From positions 248,001 to 312,000 of the forward strand of contig JAGASK010000052.1 in the NCBI GenBank assembly GCA_017621815.1: a DNA stretch of 64,000 nucleotides, in the 5' to 3' direction. The position numbers were made by a program, and so were the translations under genes. This DNA comes from Lachnospiraceae bacterium (GTDB taxonomy: Bacteria; Bacillota; Clostridia; Lachnospirales; Lachnospiraceae). Of this stretch, positions 27,882 to 35,913 are shown piece after piece. Under the pieces are notes generated by a model. The model worked only from the letters and a program-made list of their open reading frames with translations. It was not told where the DNA came from and searched no databases. Numbering within the stretch: position 1 is the stretch's first letter; each line of letters starts with the position of its first letter.

Positions 27882-28130
27882 GGGATTTTACCGCGTTCCT
27901 TTCGCACGGAAGGGCATTCGCAGTGTCGCTCGCAAGCTGGCTTGCTCGCTCACGGGCTTCGCCCTATAAAGGACACGTCTGATAAAATCTCCTGCAAGCA
28001 GGGATTTTGCCTCGTTCCTTTCGCACGGCAGGGCATTCGCAGTGTCGCTCGCAAGCTGGCTTGCTCGCTCACGGGCTTCGCCCTATAAAGGACACGTCTG
28101 ATAAAATCTCCTGCAAGCAGGGATTTTACC
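27882..28130. repeat. Two tandem copies of a 119-bp intergenic repeat
   Basis: GGGATTTT recurs at 27882, 28001 and 28120, exactly 119 bases apart, with two complete units (27882-28000 and 28001-28119) that differ at only a few positions (for example CACGGAAGGG against CACGGCAGGG). Each unit holds hairpin arms: CCTGC/GCAGG, GCAAGC/GCTTGC and GGGC/GCCC. A 60-codon reverse frame runs across both copies but has no ribosome site and reflects the repeat. GC content is higher than in the flanking genes. Confidence 0.9.
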
Positions 28131-28150
28131 ATCCGTATCCTTTACACTGC

Positions 28151-29308
28151 TCATTGCTTACGTGTATATCTTCTAAGTACAGGAATTATATCACACATTA
28201 CCTGTAAAGTATAGTTTATTTCTTCCATGGTTGTGAAGGTGGAAAAGCTGAAACGGATGGTGGAACCGAGCAGGCTTTTATCTATTCCGATTGCCTGGAG
28301 GGTTGCCGAAGGCTGGGGTTTTCGGGCTGAGCAGGCGCTTCCTGCGGAAACGTAAATCCCCTTATCTTCCAGCGCATGAAGCATAACTTCGCTTCTGACA
28401 TCTCTGATGGAGACACTTACCACATGGGGCGCTCCGTCTCTGCCGGCATGACCGTTTACGGTAACTCCCGGAATCTGAAGCACGCCGGAAACAAAAGCTT
28501 CTTTCAAGTCATAAAGTCTTTCCGTCTCGCGGTCAAGGTTTCCGTAAATCATCTCCACAGCCTTAGCCATTCCGGCAATGGCAGGTACATTTTCCGTACC
28601 GGAACGAAGGCCGCCCTGCTGTCCGCCGCCAAAAACAACAGGCCTGATTTTTACCTTTTCATCCACATACAAAAATCCCACTCCTTTGGGACCATGAATC
28701 TTGTGTCCGCTTACCGACAATAAATCAATGTGCATTTTTTTAGGATAGATTCTGAACTTGCCAAATCCCTGGACAGCATCTACATGAAACAATATTCTGG
28801 GATTCATTCTTTTAATCAGCGCCCCTGCTTCCGCAACAGGCTGAAGGGAGCCGATTTCATTATTTGTATGCATAATGGAAACCAATATGGTTTCTCCTGT
28901 TATAGCCCGCTGCAAATCCTCAAGACGGATACATCCCTTTTCATCCACCGGAAGATAAGTTACACGAAAACCATCCTCTTCCAAATGCTTCATGGTCTGC
29001 AGGATGGCCGGATGTTCAATCTGCGTGGTAATTAAATGCCGTCCCAAACGGCAGTTAGCATATGCGCATCCCCTGATGGCAAGATTATCCGATTCGGTTC
29101 CTCCGGACGTAAAAAAGATTTCCTTTTCATTTACCTTCAAATTCTTTGCAATAGTTTCCTGTGCATATCGGATATACTGCTCTGCCTGCACACCTTTTCT
29201 ATGCAGACTGGAGGGATTGCCGTAATCCTCGCACATAATTTTTGTCATTAGACCAGCCACTTCATCAAAACATCTGGTAGTGGCAGAATTATCTAAATAA
29301 ACCTCCAT
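28151..29308 (-). CDS. Cysteine desulfurase, NifS/IscS family, partner of ThiI
   Basis: PLP-dependent enzyme that removes sulfur from cysteine, 385 aa. It begins VYLDNSATTRCFDEV. The PLP lysine is in SVSGHKIHGPKGVGF and the catalytic cysteine is in SAGSACSARKPQPS, with the short loop typical of group II NifS-like/NifZ proteins rather than longer IscS. ThiI in this window lacks a rhodanese domain, so this enzyme is its probable sulfur donor. The 290-base gap between them is taken up by the 119-bp tandem repeat. No iscU is next to it. Confidence 0.93.
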   Translation of the reverse strand: MEVYLDNSATTRCFDEVAGLMTKIMCEDYGNPSSLHRKGVQAEQYIRYAQETIAKNLKVNEKEIFFTSGGTESDNLAIRGCAYANCRLGRHLITTQIEHPAILQTMKHLEEDGFRVTYLPVDEKGCIRLEDLQRAITGETILVSIMHTNNEIGSLQPVAEAGALIKRMNPRILFHVDAVQGFGKFRIYPKKMHIDLLSVSGHKIHGPKGVGFLYVDEKVKIRPVVFGGGQQGGLRSGTENVPAIAGMAKAVEMIYGNLDRETERLYDLKEAFVSGVLQIPGVTVNGHAGRDGAPHVVSVSIRDVRSEVMLHALEDKGIYVSAGSACSARKPQPSATLQAIGIDKSLLGSTIRFSFSTFTTMEEINYTLQVMCDIIPVLRRYTRKQ

Positions 29309-29416
29309 GATGTCACCAGTCCTTCTATTTGTAAAAATACTAATACATTTATCTATGATTATTTTATGCCGTTTTCTTTATTTGTTGCCTTATTCTCTCT
29401 TTTTACGTCATTTTTT

Positions 29417-30157
29417 TCACTCTTCCAGGCGGTACATAATCCAGGAAAGTACTGTCATTCCCGCTGTTTCCGTCCGCAGAATCCGTTTGCCCAGCGTAAT
29501 GGGAATAATTCCGCTCTCCATGGCTTCCTTTATTTCCGCTTCTTCAAAACCGCCTTCAGGTCCGATAAAAACAGCAATGTCCTCTCCAGGCTTAAGTCCG
29601 TCAATGATTCGTTTGGTTTCCTTCATATCCTCTGCCAGCTCATAAGGAATCATTCTCACCCGGCATTTCTGGCTATAGGCAACAGCTTCCTTCATGGTCA
29701 TAACATTTTTTATTTCAGGAATAATTCCCCGTTTGCTCTGTTTCGCCGCAGCCTCTGCAATTCCCTGCCATCTTGTAATTTTACTTTTTTCCTTTTTGGC
29801 ATCCAGCTTCACCACTGCACGCCTGCAGGAAACAGGAATCACCTCATAAACCCCAAGCTCCACCGCTTTCTGAATAACAAGCTCCATTTTATCAGCCTTG
29901 GGCAGCCCCTGAAAAAGATACACCTTGGAGGGGAGCTCAAGTCCTTCTTCCTTTATAAAACGTAACGTGCAGATAACCTCTTCTTCCGAGAATTCCTCTA
30001 TCCCACACCGGTACTCTTTTCCGTCCACACCATTGCTTACGGAAATTTCTTCTCCCTTTTTCATCCGGAGAACATTTTTAATATGATTCACATCTTTTCC
30101 TGTAATTATTATTCTGTGCCCCTGTATCTGAGCCGCATCCACAAAAAACTGGTACAT
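29417..30157 (-). CDS. rsmE: 16S rRNA (uracil1498-N3)-methyltransferase RsmE
   Basis: SPOUT-class methyltransferase modifying U1498 of 16S rRNA. It starts MYQFFVDAAQIQGHRIIITG at 30157 (AGG nine bases upstream); the frame opens at 30196 but lacks the family's N-terminus there. The PUA-like N-domain is followed by the SPOUT domain with the knot motifs FIGPEGGFEEAEI and LGKRILRTETAGM. It lies downstream of prmA on the same strand, with its own promoter in the gap. Confidence 0.95.
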   Translation of the reverse strand: MYQFFVDAAQIQGHRIIITGKDVNHIKNVLRMKKGEEISVSNGVDGKEYRCGIEEFSEEEVICTLRFIKEEGLELPSKVYLFQGLPKADKMELVIQKAVELGVYEVIPVSCRRAVVKLDAKKEKSKITRWQGIAEAAAKQSKRGIIPEIKNVMTMKEAVAYSQKCRVRMIPYELAEDMKETKRIIDGLKPGEDIAVFIGPEGGFEEAEIKEAMESGIIPITLGKRILRTETAGMTVLSWIMYRLEE

Positions 30158-30202
30158 AACAAAATACCTGCCAATAAATATGATAAAAGTACACACTTTT
30201 TA

Positions 30203-30231
30203 ATCATACTATCGGCAGGTTTTTCCTGCAA
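30203..30231 (-). promoter_or_regulatory. Promoter of rsmE
   Basis: On the reverse strand TTGCAG and TATGAT are spaced by 17 bases, about 45 bases before the rsmE start. The -35 overlaps a GCAGG-TTTTT-CCTGC palindrome (30216-30230). Confidence 0.55.
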
Positions 30232-30272
30232 GCTGTTTTTAAAGATTTCCTTTGTTTTTGGTTCTTTAAGTA

Positions 30273-31259
30273 CTACGGTTTTCTGGCTGTTACCGAAACC
30301 CATTCTCCCTGATAAGTTACTTCAAGAACTTCAAGACCTGCTGCCTTAACCGCATTCACCACAGTCTGCTCCTTATCATCAATAATGCCGGAAGTAATAT
30401 AAATGCCTCCCTTTTTCAGCTGATTCAGAATTACAGGTGTTAACGGAACAAGCACATCCGCAAGAATATTAGCCACTACAATATCATAGCATTCATATCC
30501 CACCTTATCCTGAACTTCCTTTTCCGTGATAATATTCCCGATAATTAACTGAAAAGCCTCTTCAGGAATTCCATTGACCTCTTTATTTTCCTTCACCGCT
30601 TCAATGGCACAGATGTCCAGGTCGGTACCGATTGCTTTTTTTGCCCCAAACATAATGGAAAGTATGGCAAGAATACCGCTTCCTGTTCCCACATCCAGAA
30701 GAACGGTTTCCGGAGTAATATATTTGCGGAGCTGTCTGATGCAAAGCTGGGTAGTATCATGCATTCCGGTTCCGAAGGCCGTGCCCGGGTCAATATGAAG
30801 TATCATTTTATCCTTATCTTCAGGCTGTACTTCTTCCCAGGAAGGAATAACAAGAACATCATCTATGGTAAACTGGTGAAAATACTGTTTCCAGTTATTA
30901 ATCCAGTCAATATCCTCCGTTTCATCAATAACCACACTGCCTTCTCCGATATCCATAAAGGAACGCAGTTCTTCCAGTTCATGCTTTACCTCGTCCAAAA
31001 TCTGCTCCGGCGTTTTCTTTACTCCGCCGACTTCAAGGGAACCATCCTCTTTTTCCTCTACGAAAAAGCTTAAGAATGCGATACCGTCATCTTCAGGCCC
31101 GTCAGGCAGGATGTCCACAAACATCTGCTCTTTTTCCGCAGCTGTCAGAGGAACCTTGTCTTCTATTTGAGCGCCTTCCAGTCCGATATCATAGAGGGTA
31201 CTGATAATAATGTCCTCAGCTTCCGTAATTGTTTTTATTTTAAACTTCATCCACTTCAT
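30273..31259 (-). CDS. prmA: Ribosomal protein L11 methyltransferase PrmA
   Basis: SAM-dependent enzyme that trimethylates ribosomal protein L11. The start MKWMKFKIKTITEAEDIIIS at 31259 has AAGGAG seven bases upstream and suits the family; the frame opens earlier at 31331 without support. A substrate-binding N-domain precedes the SAM site DVGTGSGILAILSI, and DIVVANILADVLVPL is the catalytic NxL region. The length of 328 aa is slightly above the usual ~295-315. It diverges from nudC. Confidence 0.94.
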   Translation of the reverse strand: MKWMKFKIKTITEAEDIIISTLYDIGLEGAQIEDKVPLTAAEKEQMFVDILPDGPEDDGIAFLSFFVEEKEDGSLEVGGVKKTPEQILDEVKHELEELRSFMDIGEGSVVIDETEDIDWINNWKQYFHQFTIDDVLVIPSWEEVQPEDKDKMILHIDPGTAFGTGMHDTTQLCIRQLRKYITPETVLLDVGTGSGILAILSIMFGAKKAIGTDLDICAIEAVKENKEVNGIPEEAFQLIIGNIITEKEVQDKVGYECYDIVVANILADVLVPLTPVILNQLKKGGIYITSGIIDDKEQTVVNAVKAAGLEVLEVTYQGEWVSVTARKP

Positions 31260-31446
31260 AACAAAACTCCTTTTCCCATGCAGGCAAAAGCCATGTTTTA
31301 GGTTGCATCCTACAGATTTTAATATTATCATAGATAAAGATTAGTTTCCACCTGAAAATATAATCGAAAAATATCATGCAGGATATGATACGATAAATTA
31401 TATGGCATGAATTGCACAGAATAAGAAAGGATAAAACTAAAAGACA

Positions 31447-32343
31447 ATGATTCAGGATATTTACCCTAAAGTATATCATAATGAATATCAGGACACGAAA
31501 CCGGAAGAAAATGATTTTATTCTGGTTTTTCATAAAAATACAGCGCTTGTGCGCTTCCGGGAGGGAAAGCTGCGTTATCCCACATTAAAAGAAATGGGCG
31601 GATTTCCCTGCGATTATTATTATTTGTTTTCCATCGATAATTATAAATATTTTCTGGCACACCCTGCAGAGGGCTGGAAAAGAAACGAAAGCGGCGAAAT
31701 TGTTTCCGGCTTTTCTCATGATGAACCTGCCATTATTCTGGAGGGTTACCGCTATGAAAATGTGAGCATTTTCAGAACTGCGGATTCCAGACACACTGCC
31801 TTTGCAGGTATCACCGCCCACCACCTTTTCGGCTGGTACCAGACCAACCAGTTCTGCGGCCGCTGCGGCAGGAAAATGAAACCCGACCACAAAGAAAGAA
31901 TGCTCTTTTGTCCCGGCTGTCATAATATGGTTTATCCGAGAATTTCTCCTGCTGTTATTGTAGGCGTCCTGAATGGAGACAAAATACTGATGAGTAAATA
32001 TGCCGGGCGTTCCTATACTAACTATGCCCTCATTGCAGGCTTTACGGAAATCGGCGAATCTGCGGAACAGACTGTGGCAAGGGAAGTCATGGAGGAAGTG
32101 GGATTAAAAGTAAAGAACATCCGCTATTACAAAAGCCAGCCCTGGGCCTTTTCAGGAAGCCTTCTTATGGGCTTTTTCTGCGACCTTGACGGCGATGACC
32201 AAATCAGGCTGGATACCAGTGAGCTTGCAGAAGCAGGATGGTATTCCCGGGATGAAATATCCCTTGAAAACGACAATGTCAGCCTGACAAGAGAAATGAT
32301 TATGATGTTTAAGGAAGGAAAGATTAAAGGAACCCTGCGATAA
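31447..32343 (+). CDS. nudC: NADH pyrophosphatase NudC
   Basis: Nudix hydrolase that splits NAD(H) and removes NAD caps from RNA, 298 aa. A four-cysteine zinc ribbon (CGRCGRKM...CPGC) near residues 138-160 precedes the Nudix box GFTEIGESAEQTVAREVMEE; the NudC-specific SQPWAFSGSLLMGF motif (SQPWPFPxS type) is present downstream. A long N-terminal domain with the family's low conservation completes it. It diverges from prmA and is followed by a convergent unknown gene. Confidence 0.93.
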   Translation: MIQDIYPKVYHNEYQDTKPEENDFILVFHKNTALVRFREGKLRYPTLKEMGGFPCDYYYLFSIDNYKYFLAHPAEGWKRNESGEIVSGFSHDEPAIILEGYRYENVSIFRTADSRHTAFAGITAHHLFGWYQTNQFCGRCGRKMKPDHKERMLFCPGCHNMVYPRISPAVIVGVLNGDKILMSKYAGRSYTNYALIAGFTEIGESAEQTVAREVMEEVGLKVKNIRYYKSQPWAFSGSLLMGFFCDLDGDDQIRLDTSELAEAGWYSRDEISLENDNVSLTREMIMMFKEGKIKGTLR

Positions 32344-32354
32344 GCAGGATTCCT

Positions 32355-32834
32355 CTAATCTTTCCCATGTTTATCATATTTTGAAATAATATAATCCGGT
32401 CTTTCCGGGCAGGACCAGTCCCGCTCCCACTCACCGTCTTCATATTTCCAGCAATGGCATCCGGTATCTCCTGATTGTATCCAGATATTATAGCTGTCAT
32501 TCTCCCAGCACATACCCCAGAAATCCCATGCTCTCGCCGGTGAAAAGCTTCCGATTACTTCTCCCGTTTCGCTGTCCTTAATTTCCACAATAATTCTGCG
32601 TTCCAGACTGCTTATCCCCAGACCTTTTTCCACTTCCTGATGGGCTATCAGTCTGCCGTCATAGCTGTAAGTATCTTCAGGTGTAAAGGAACAGTATTCT
32701 TCATTATAAACCGGCGTTCTCACATAAGGAAATACCAGCGAGGTATTAATCACTTTCACCAGCGAAGCCGTCTGGATTATTCCGCATAATGCTGCAAGAA
32801 TTACTGCAATAATGTATCTGTTCCTTATTTTCAT
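32355..32834 (-). CDS. Hypothetical membrane-anchored protein
   Basis: 159 aa; no family recognised. One hydrophobic segment (residues about 8-30) could be a signal anchor; the rest is a soluble, acidic and aromatic-rich domain with RIIVEIKDSETGEVIGSF and several Trp residues (WDFWGMCW), and three or four Cys residues. It is probably exported or surface-exposed. It has a good ribosome site (AAGAGGT) and begins 15 bases beyond the stop of the aldo/keto reductase gene on the same strand, so the two may be co-transcribed. Confidence 0.6.
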   Translation of the reverse strand: MKIRNRYIIAVILAALCGIIQTASLVKVINTSLVFPYVRTPVYNEEYCSFTPEDTYSYDGRLIAHQEVEKGLGISSLERRIIVEIKDSETGEVIGSFSPARAWDFWGMCWENDSYNIWIQSGDTGCHCWKYEDGEWERDWSCPERPDYIISKYDKHGKD

Positions 32835-32849
32835 ACCGAATACCTCTTT

Positions 32850-33842
32850 TTAAGCCAGAATTGCATCTATTCTGCCGCACTCTTCCTGTGTAAAGGTAAT
32901 ATTATCAAGAGCCTTAATATTCTCCAGAATCTGTTCCGGCCTGCTTGCCCCAATCAAAACAGAAGTTACCTTTCCGTCACGCAAAATCCATGAAAGCGCC
33001 ATCTGCGTCAGAGATTGTCCCCTTTCTGCGGCAATATCATTCAGCTTCCGGACTTTCTCCATTTTTTCGGCTTCTAAATTGCTTTCATGCAGATAAGGAC
33101 TTTTTCCGGTACCGATGCGGGAATCCTTGGGAATTCCGTTTAAGTATTTCCCGGTAAGCACTCCCTGTGCCAGGGGACTAAAAGCGATACAGCCCACGCC
33201 GTTTTCATAAAGATAATCCTTCAGGCCGTCAGTCTCAATCCATCTGTCCAGCATGGAATAACGGGGCTGATGAATAATAAAGGGCGTACCCTGCTTTTTC
33301 AGAATTTCATATGCCTTCTGCGTCTGTTCTTTATTATAATTGGAAATACCTACATACAAGGCTTTCCCCTGTCTGACAATCTGGTCCAGGGCTCCCATGG
33401 TTTCCTCAAGAGGCGTATCAGGATCAGGCCTGTGATGATAAAAAATATCCACATAATCAAGTCCCAGTTTTTTAAGGCTTTCATCAAGACTGGCAATGAG
33501 ATACTTTTTGGAACCGCCGTCACCGTATGGTCCCTTCCACATATCATATCCGGCCTTGCTGGATATAATCATCTCATTACGGTAAGGCATCAAATCGGAT
33601 TTTAAAATCCTGCCCATATTGGTTTCCGCACTGCCATACACTGGACCGTAATTATTCGCCAGATCAAAATGGGTAATACCGTTATCAAAAGCAGTAAAAA
33701 GAATCTTTTTCATATTTTCTTCATCGTTTACGGAACCGAAATTATGCCACATGCCAAGGGACATGGCAGGCAGCTTAAGACCGCTGTTGCCGCATCTGTT
33801 ATAAATCATTTTGTCATATCTTGCTTCACTTGCTGTATACAT
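32850..33842 (-). CDS. Aldo/keto reductase, YghZ-like
   Basis: NADPH-dependent TIM-barrel oxidoreductase, 330 aa. The start MYTASEARYDKMIYNRCGNSGL aligns with YghZ-type L-glyceraldehyde-3-phosphate reductases. Catalytic residues are visible: Asp/Tyr in FDLANNYGPVYGSAE, Lys in ISSKAGYDMWKG and His in FYHHRPDPDTP. The C-terminal NADPH-binding part contains VLIGASRPEQILEN. The substrate is a small aldehyde by family resemblance. The ribosome site is AAAGGAG, somewhat distant from the ATG. Confidence 0.9.
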   Translation of the reverse strand: MYTASEARYDKMIYNRCGNSGLKLPAMSLGMWHNFGSVNDEENMKKILFTAFDNGITHFDLANNYGPVYGSAETNMGRILKSDLMPYRNEMIISSKAGYDMWKGPYGDGGSKKYLIASLDESLKKLGLDYVDIFYHHRPDPDTPLEETMGALDQIVRQGKALYVGISNYNKEQTQKAYEILKKQGTPFIIHQPRYSMLDRWIETDGLKDYLYENGVGCIAFSPLAQGVLTGKYLNGIPKDSRIGTGKSPYLHESNLEAEKMEKVRKLNDIAAERGQSLTQMALSWILRDGKVTSVLIGASRPEQILENIKALDNITFTQEECGRIDAILA

Positions 33843-33954
33843 CCTGCTGTTTCTCCTTTTCTTATTTTGATTCAGACATCAAAAAGTTTTTTTATAATAA
33901 AAGTATATCTTTTATGCCATTCCAAAACAACCTTTTTATTCAGGTAAATGCATA

Positions 33955-33983
33955 TTGAATATTAATATTTCAGCCGATATAAT
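33955..33983 (+). promoter_or_regulatory. Promoter of the lipoprotein gene
   Basis: TTGAAT and TATAAT are separated by exactly 17 bases. An AGAGGGGG ribosome-like site follows at 34007-34014, but 48 bases separate it from the start codon because a dispersed repeat lies in between. Confidence 0.65.
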
Positions 33984-34018
33984 AATTTTGTTACATATCA
34001 GATACAAGAGGGGGAAAA

Positions 34019-34060
34019 CAACAGAAGGCACGCCTTGCGGACTTTCTATTGTCATGAATT
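34019..34060 (+). repeat. Dispersed hairpin repeat, copy 3, between ribosome site and start codon
   Basis: Degenerate left arm CAACAGAAGG (34019-34028) and right arm CTTTCTATTG (34042-34051), followed by TCATGAATT as in copy 1. It separates AGAGGGGG (34007-34014) from the ATG at 34063. Confidence 0.6.
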
Positions 34061-34062
34061 GA

Positions 34063-34800
34063 ATGAAAAGATTATTATACCTTTTCCTGTTGCTGCTTTA
34101 TTCGCTTTTTGCCAGCTGCAATCCTGCACCTGCTGCAAACACTTATCCGGCGGAGGACCTTCCTTTTCCAGATACGGAAGAATCTGTCCGCACTACTACC
34201 GATGAAGAAGAAATCAATATTGCAGCGGATACACTTAAAAATCTTGGCTTTACTGAGATTACAGACGAAATGATTGCATCCATGCATGAAACATATAATG
34301 AAGCCTATCACCGGGAATGGAACCGCCGGGATGTTATGATTTCTTTATTGTCTAATCTGGGCGGCGGAGATTATGATTTTGATACCTGGGAATGGACCCC
34401 TTCTTCCAGCCAGGTTTATGCCTTTGACATGGAGATTTTTGATGTTGAAAATATGTATTCTGATTTTTTCAAAGGCATTACAGCAATAAATAATAACGAA
34501 TTTGAAATTACAGATATTGAAGAGGATATGGGCCTTGGAAGTGAAGATTTGGGCATAGGCATCAGAAATGTAACCTTCCGCTACAACGGCACTTCCTATC
34601 AGTTTCATGCAAAAGCCATGTATGACTGGTTTGACGGAAGCATTATCGGTTACATGAATAAAGTCTTTAAAAAGGAAAATAACCCCAACCGTCTGTATTA
34701 CATGACAGACGGTTATCAGGAACTCATTGTTTTTTACTGTTCGGACGAATGGGCGGCTTATTTTACTGCCGCAACCGGCTTTACCCTTGACAAGTCATAG
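34063..34800 (+). CDS. Predicted lipoprotein of unknown function
   Basis: 245-aa protein with a lipoprotein signal peptide: a hydrophobic stretch at residues 4-17 ending in LFASC, lipid attachment at Cys19 or close to it. The mature part is acidic, with an EINIAADTLKNLGFTEITDE helix and a DFEITDIEEDMGLG region; I recognise no family. The original ribosome site is displaced by a repeat, so translation may be weak. The following HAD gene starts 26 bases later with a good site, suggesting an operon of lipoprotein, HAD and small secreted protein. Confidence 0.65.
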   Translation: MKRLLYLFLLLLYSLFASCNPAPAANTYPAEDLPFPDTEESVRTTTDEEEINIAADTLKNLGFTEITDEMIASMHETYNEAYHREWNRRDVMISLLSNLGGGDYDFDTWEWTPSSSQVYAFDMEIFDVENMYSDFFKGITAINNNEFEITDIEEDMGLGSEDLGIGIRNVTFRYNGTSYQFHAKAMYDWFDGSIIGYMNKVFKKENNPNRLYYMTDGYQELIVFYCSDEWAAYFTAATGFTLDKS

Positions 34801-34826
34801 CATTATAATAATCCGGAGGACCCATT

Positions 34827-35429
34827 ATGATTAAAAACATTATTTTAGATATGGGAAATGTGCTGTTATCATTTAATCCCGAAATACCTTTAAATGAATT
34901 TTGTGATACCGAAGAGGCAAAAGAAATTATCCGAAAGGAACTGTTTCAGGGTCCTGAATGGATTCAGGGCGATTATGGCTTTATTACCAACGCAGAACGT
35001 TTTGAGCCTGTCAGCAGACGAGTTCCCGCCAAGTTTCATGAACAGCTGAAAAAATGCACTTTGGAGTGGGACATCTGCTTAAAACCTGTACCCGGCGCAA
35101 GAGAGTTCTGCAGATTCGTAAAAAGCAGAAACTTGAAAATTTTTGTCCTGTCAAATGCCGACAATACTTTTCATAATTATTTTCCAGGATTCATGGAAGA
35201 GACATTTTTTGACGGCATCATGGTTTCCGCAGAAGTCCACATGATTAAACCGGAATCCGGAATTTATGAGCATTTTATTCATACCTTCGGCCTTGCACCG
35301 GAAGAGTGCCTTTTTATTGACGACAGGGAAGAAAATATAGCCGGTGCGGAAAAGGCAGGCATAAAAGGCTTTGTTTTCAAAGGCGACTTTGAGCCTGTAA
35401 AAAATTTCCTTAAAGAACAGGAAAAATAA
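34827..35429 (+). CDS. HAD-family phosphatase, YihX-like
   Basis: 200-aa haloacid dehalogenase superfamily hydrolase. Motif I is LDMGNVLLSF with the nucleophilic Asp, motif II is FVLSNADN, Lys is in MIKPESGIYEHF and motif IV is CLFIDDREENIAGAE. A four-helix cap lies between motifs I and II. It resembles the YihX alpha-D-glucose-1-phosphatase group, but the substrate is uncertain. The ribosome site CGGAGGAC is good. It is embedded between a lipoprotein and a small secreted protein. Confidence 0.88.
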   Translation: MIKNIILDMGNVLLSFNPEIPLNEFCDTEEAKEIIRKELFQGPEWIQGDYGFITNAERFEPVSRRVPAKFHEQLKKCTLEWDICLKPVPGAREFCRFVKSRNLKIFVLSNADNTFHNYFPGFMEETFFDGIMVSAEVHMIKPESGIYEHFIHTFGLAPEECLFIDDREENIAGAEKAGIKGFVFKGDFEPVKNFLKEQEK

Positions 35430-35439
35430 AGGAGACGAA

Positions 35440-35817
35440 ATGAAAAAGGAAAGCTTGAAACGGACAAAAATGCCTGCAGCCATTGCACTGCTCATCTGCC
35501 TTGCAATGGCATTTACAAAACCTGTCGGAAATGAAACAACAACTTTACCAGAATACAGTTTCCGCTCCGAAGAGCTTCTGGAAGAACATTTTGAAAAACA
35601 CGGAACGGAAATGGGCTTTGACAGCAAGGAGGATTATCTTGAGGCTGCCAATCAGGTGATTCAAAACCCGGATTCCCTTCACAAACCGGAAGCCGAGGAT
35701 GGTGATGATGTCTACTATCTGAAAGCCACCAATGAATTTGTTATTATCTCCAAAGACGGATACATAAGAACTTATTTTCTTCCGGATTCCGGCATTGATT
35801 ATTATAACAGGCAGTGA
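35440..35817 (+). CDS. Small secreted protein with an RNase-toxin-like (BECR-type) domain
   Basis: 125 aa. A signal peptide spans roughly residues 1-30 (positive start, then IALLICLAMAF). Residues 45-123 resemble C-terminal toxin domains of polymorphic toxin proteins with the BECR fold: LLEEHFEKHGTEMGF with His50 and His54, then YLEAANQVI, a YYLKATNEFVIISKDG strand pair, and IRTYFLPDSG with Arg110/Thr111. This is a judgement from pattern; I cannot name a family with certainty. No immunity-like gene is adjacent. The ribosome site AAGGAGAC is good, and it follows the HAD gene by 10 bases. Confidence 0.55.
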   Translation: MKKESLKRTKMPAAIALLICLAMAFTKPVGNETTTLPEYSFRSEELLEEHFEKHGTEMGFDSKEDYLEAANQVIQNPDSLHKPEAEDGDDVYYLKATNEFVIISKDGYIRTYFLPDSGIDYYNRQ

Positions 35818-35861
35818 CAACAGCTTTTTAATCGAATTTCTCAACCTCCATCTCAAAGTTC

Positions 35862-35890
35862 TTGATATCGCTTACTTTCGGTGCTATAAT
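35862..35890 (+). promoter_or_regulatory. Near-consensus promoter at the left edge of the decayed island
   Basis: TTGATA and TATAAT are 17 bases apart. Transcription would start near 35897, within or next to the dyad at 35900-35913. It reads into the island. Confidence 0.75.
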
Positions 35891-35899
35891 GGTCTTGGA

Positions 35900-35913
35900 T
35901 TAGTTGTGACTAA
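35900..35913. promoter_or_regulatory. Dyad operator TTAGTTGTGACTAA at the transcription start
   Basis: TTAGT-TGTG-ACTAA is an inverted repeat positioned over the predicted transcription start, and a second ACTAA follows it. The arms resemble sites for MarR-type repressors, but no such regulator is in the window. Confidence 0.5.

Noticed and set aside
27882-28130. Possible CRISPR-like array
   Set aside because: Only two units of 119 bases with no separate short repeats and unique spacers, and no cas genes in the window.
27950-28132. Possible 60-residue protein on the reverse strand across the tandem repeat
   Set aside because: The frame spans both repeat units, has no ribosome site, and its amino-acid sequence repeats with the DNA unit.
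34063-35817. Toxin-immunity cassette formed by the lipoprotein, HAD and small secreted protein genes
   Set aside because: Neither the HAD hydrolase nor the lipoprotein resembles a known immunity protein, and the HAD motifs are intact. Only operon association is supported.
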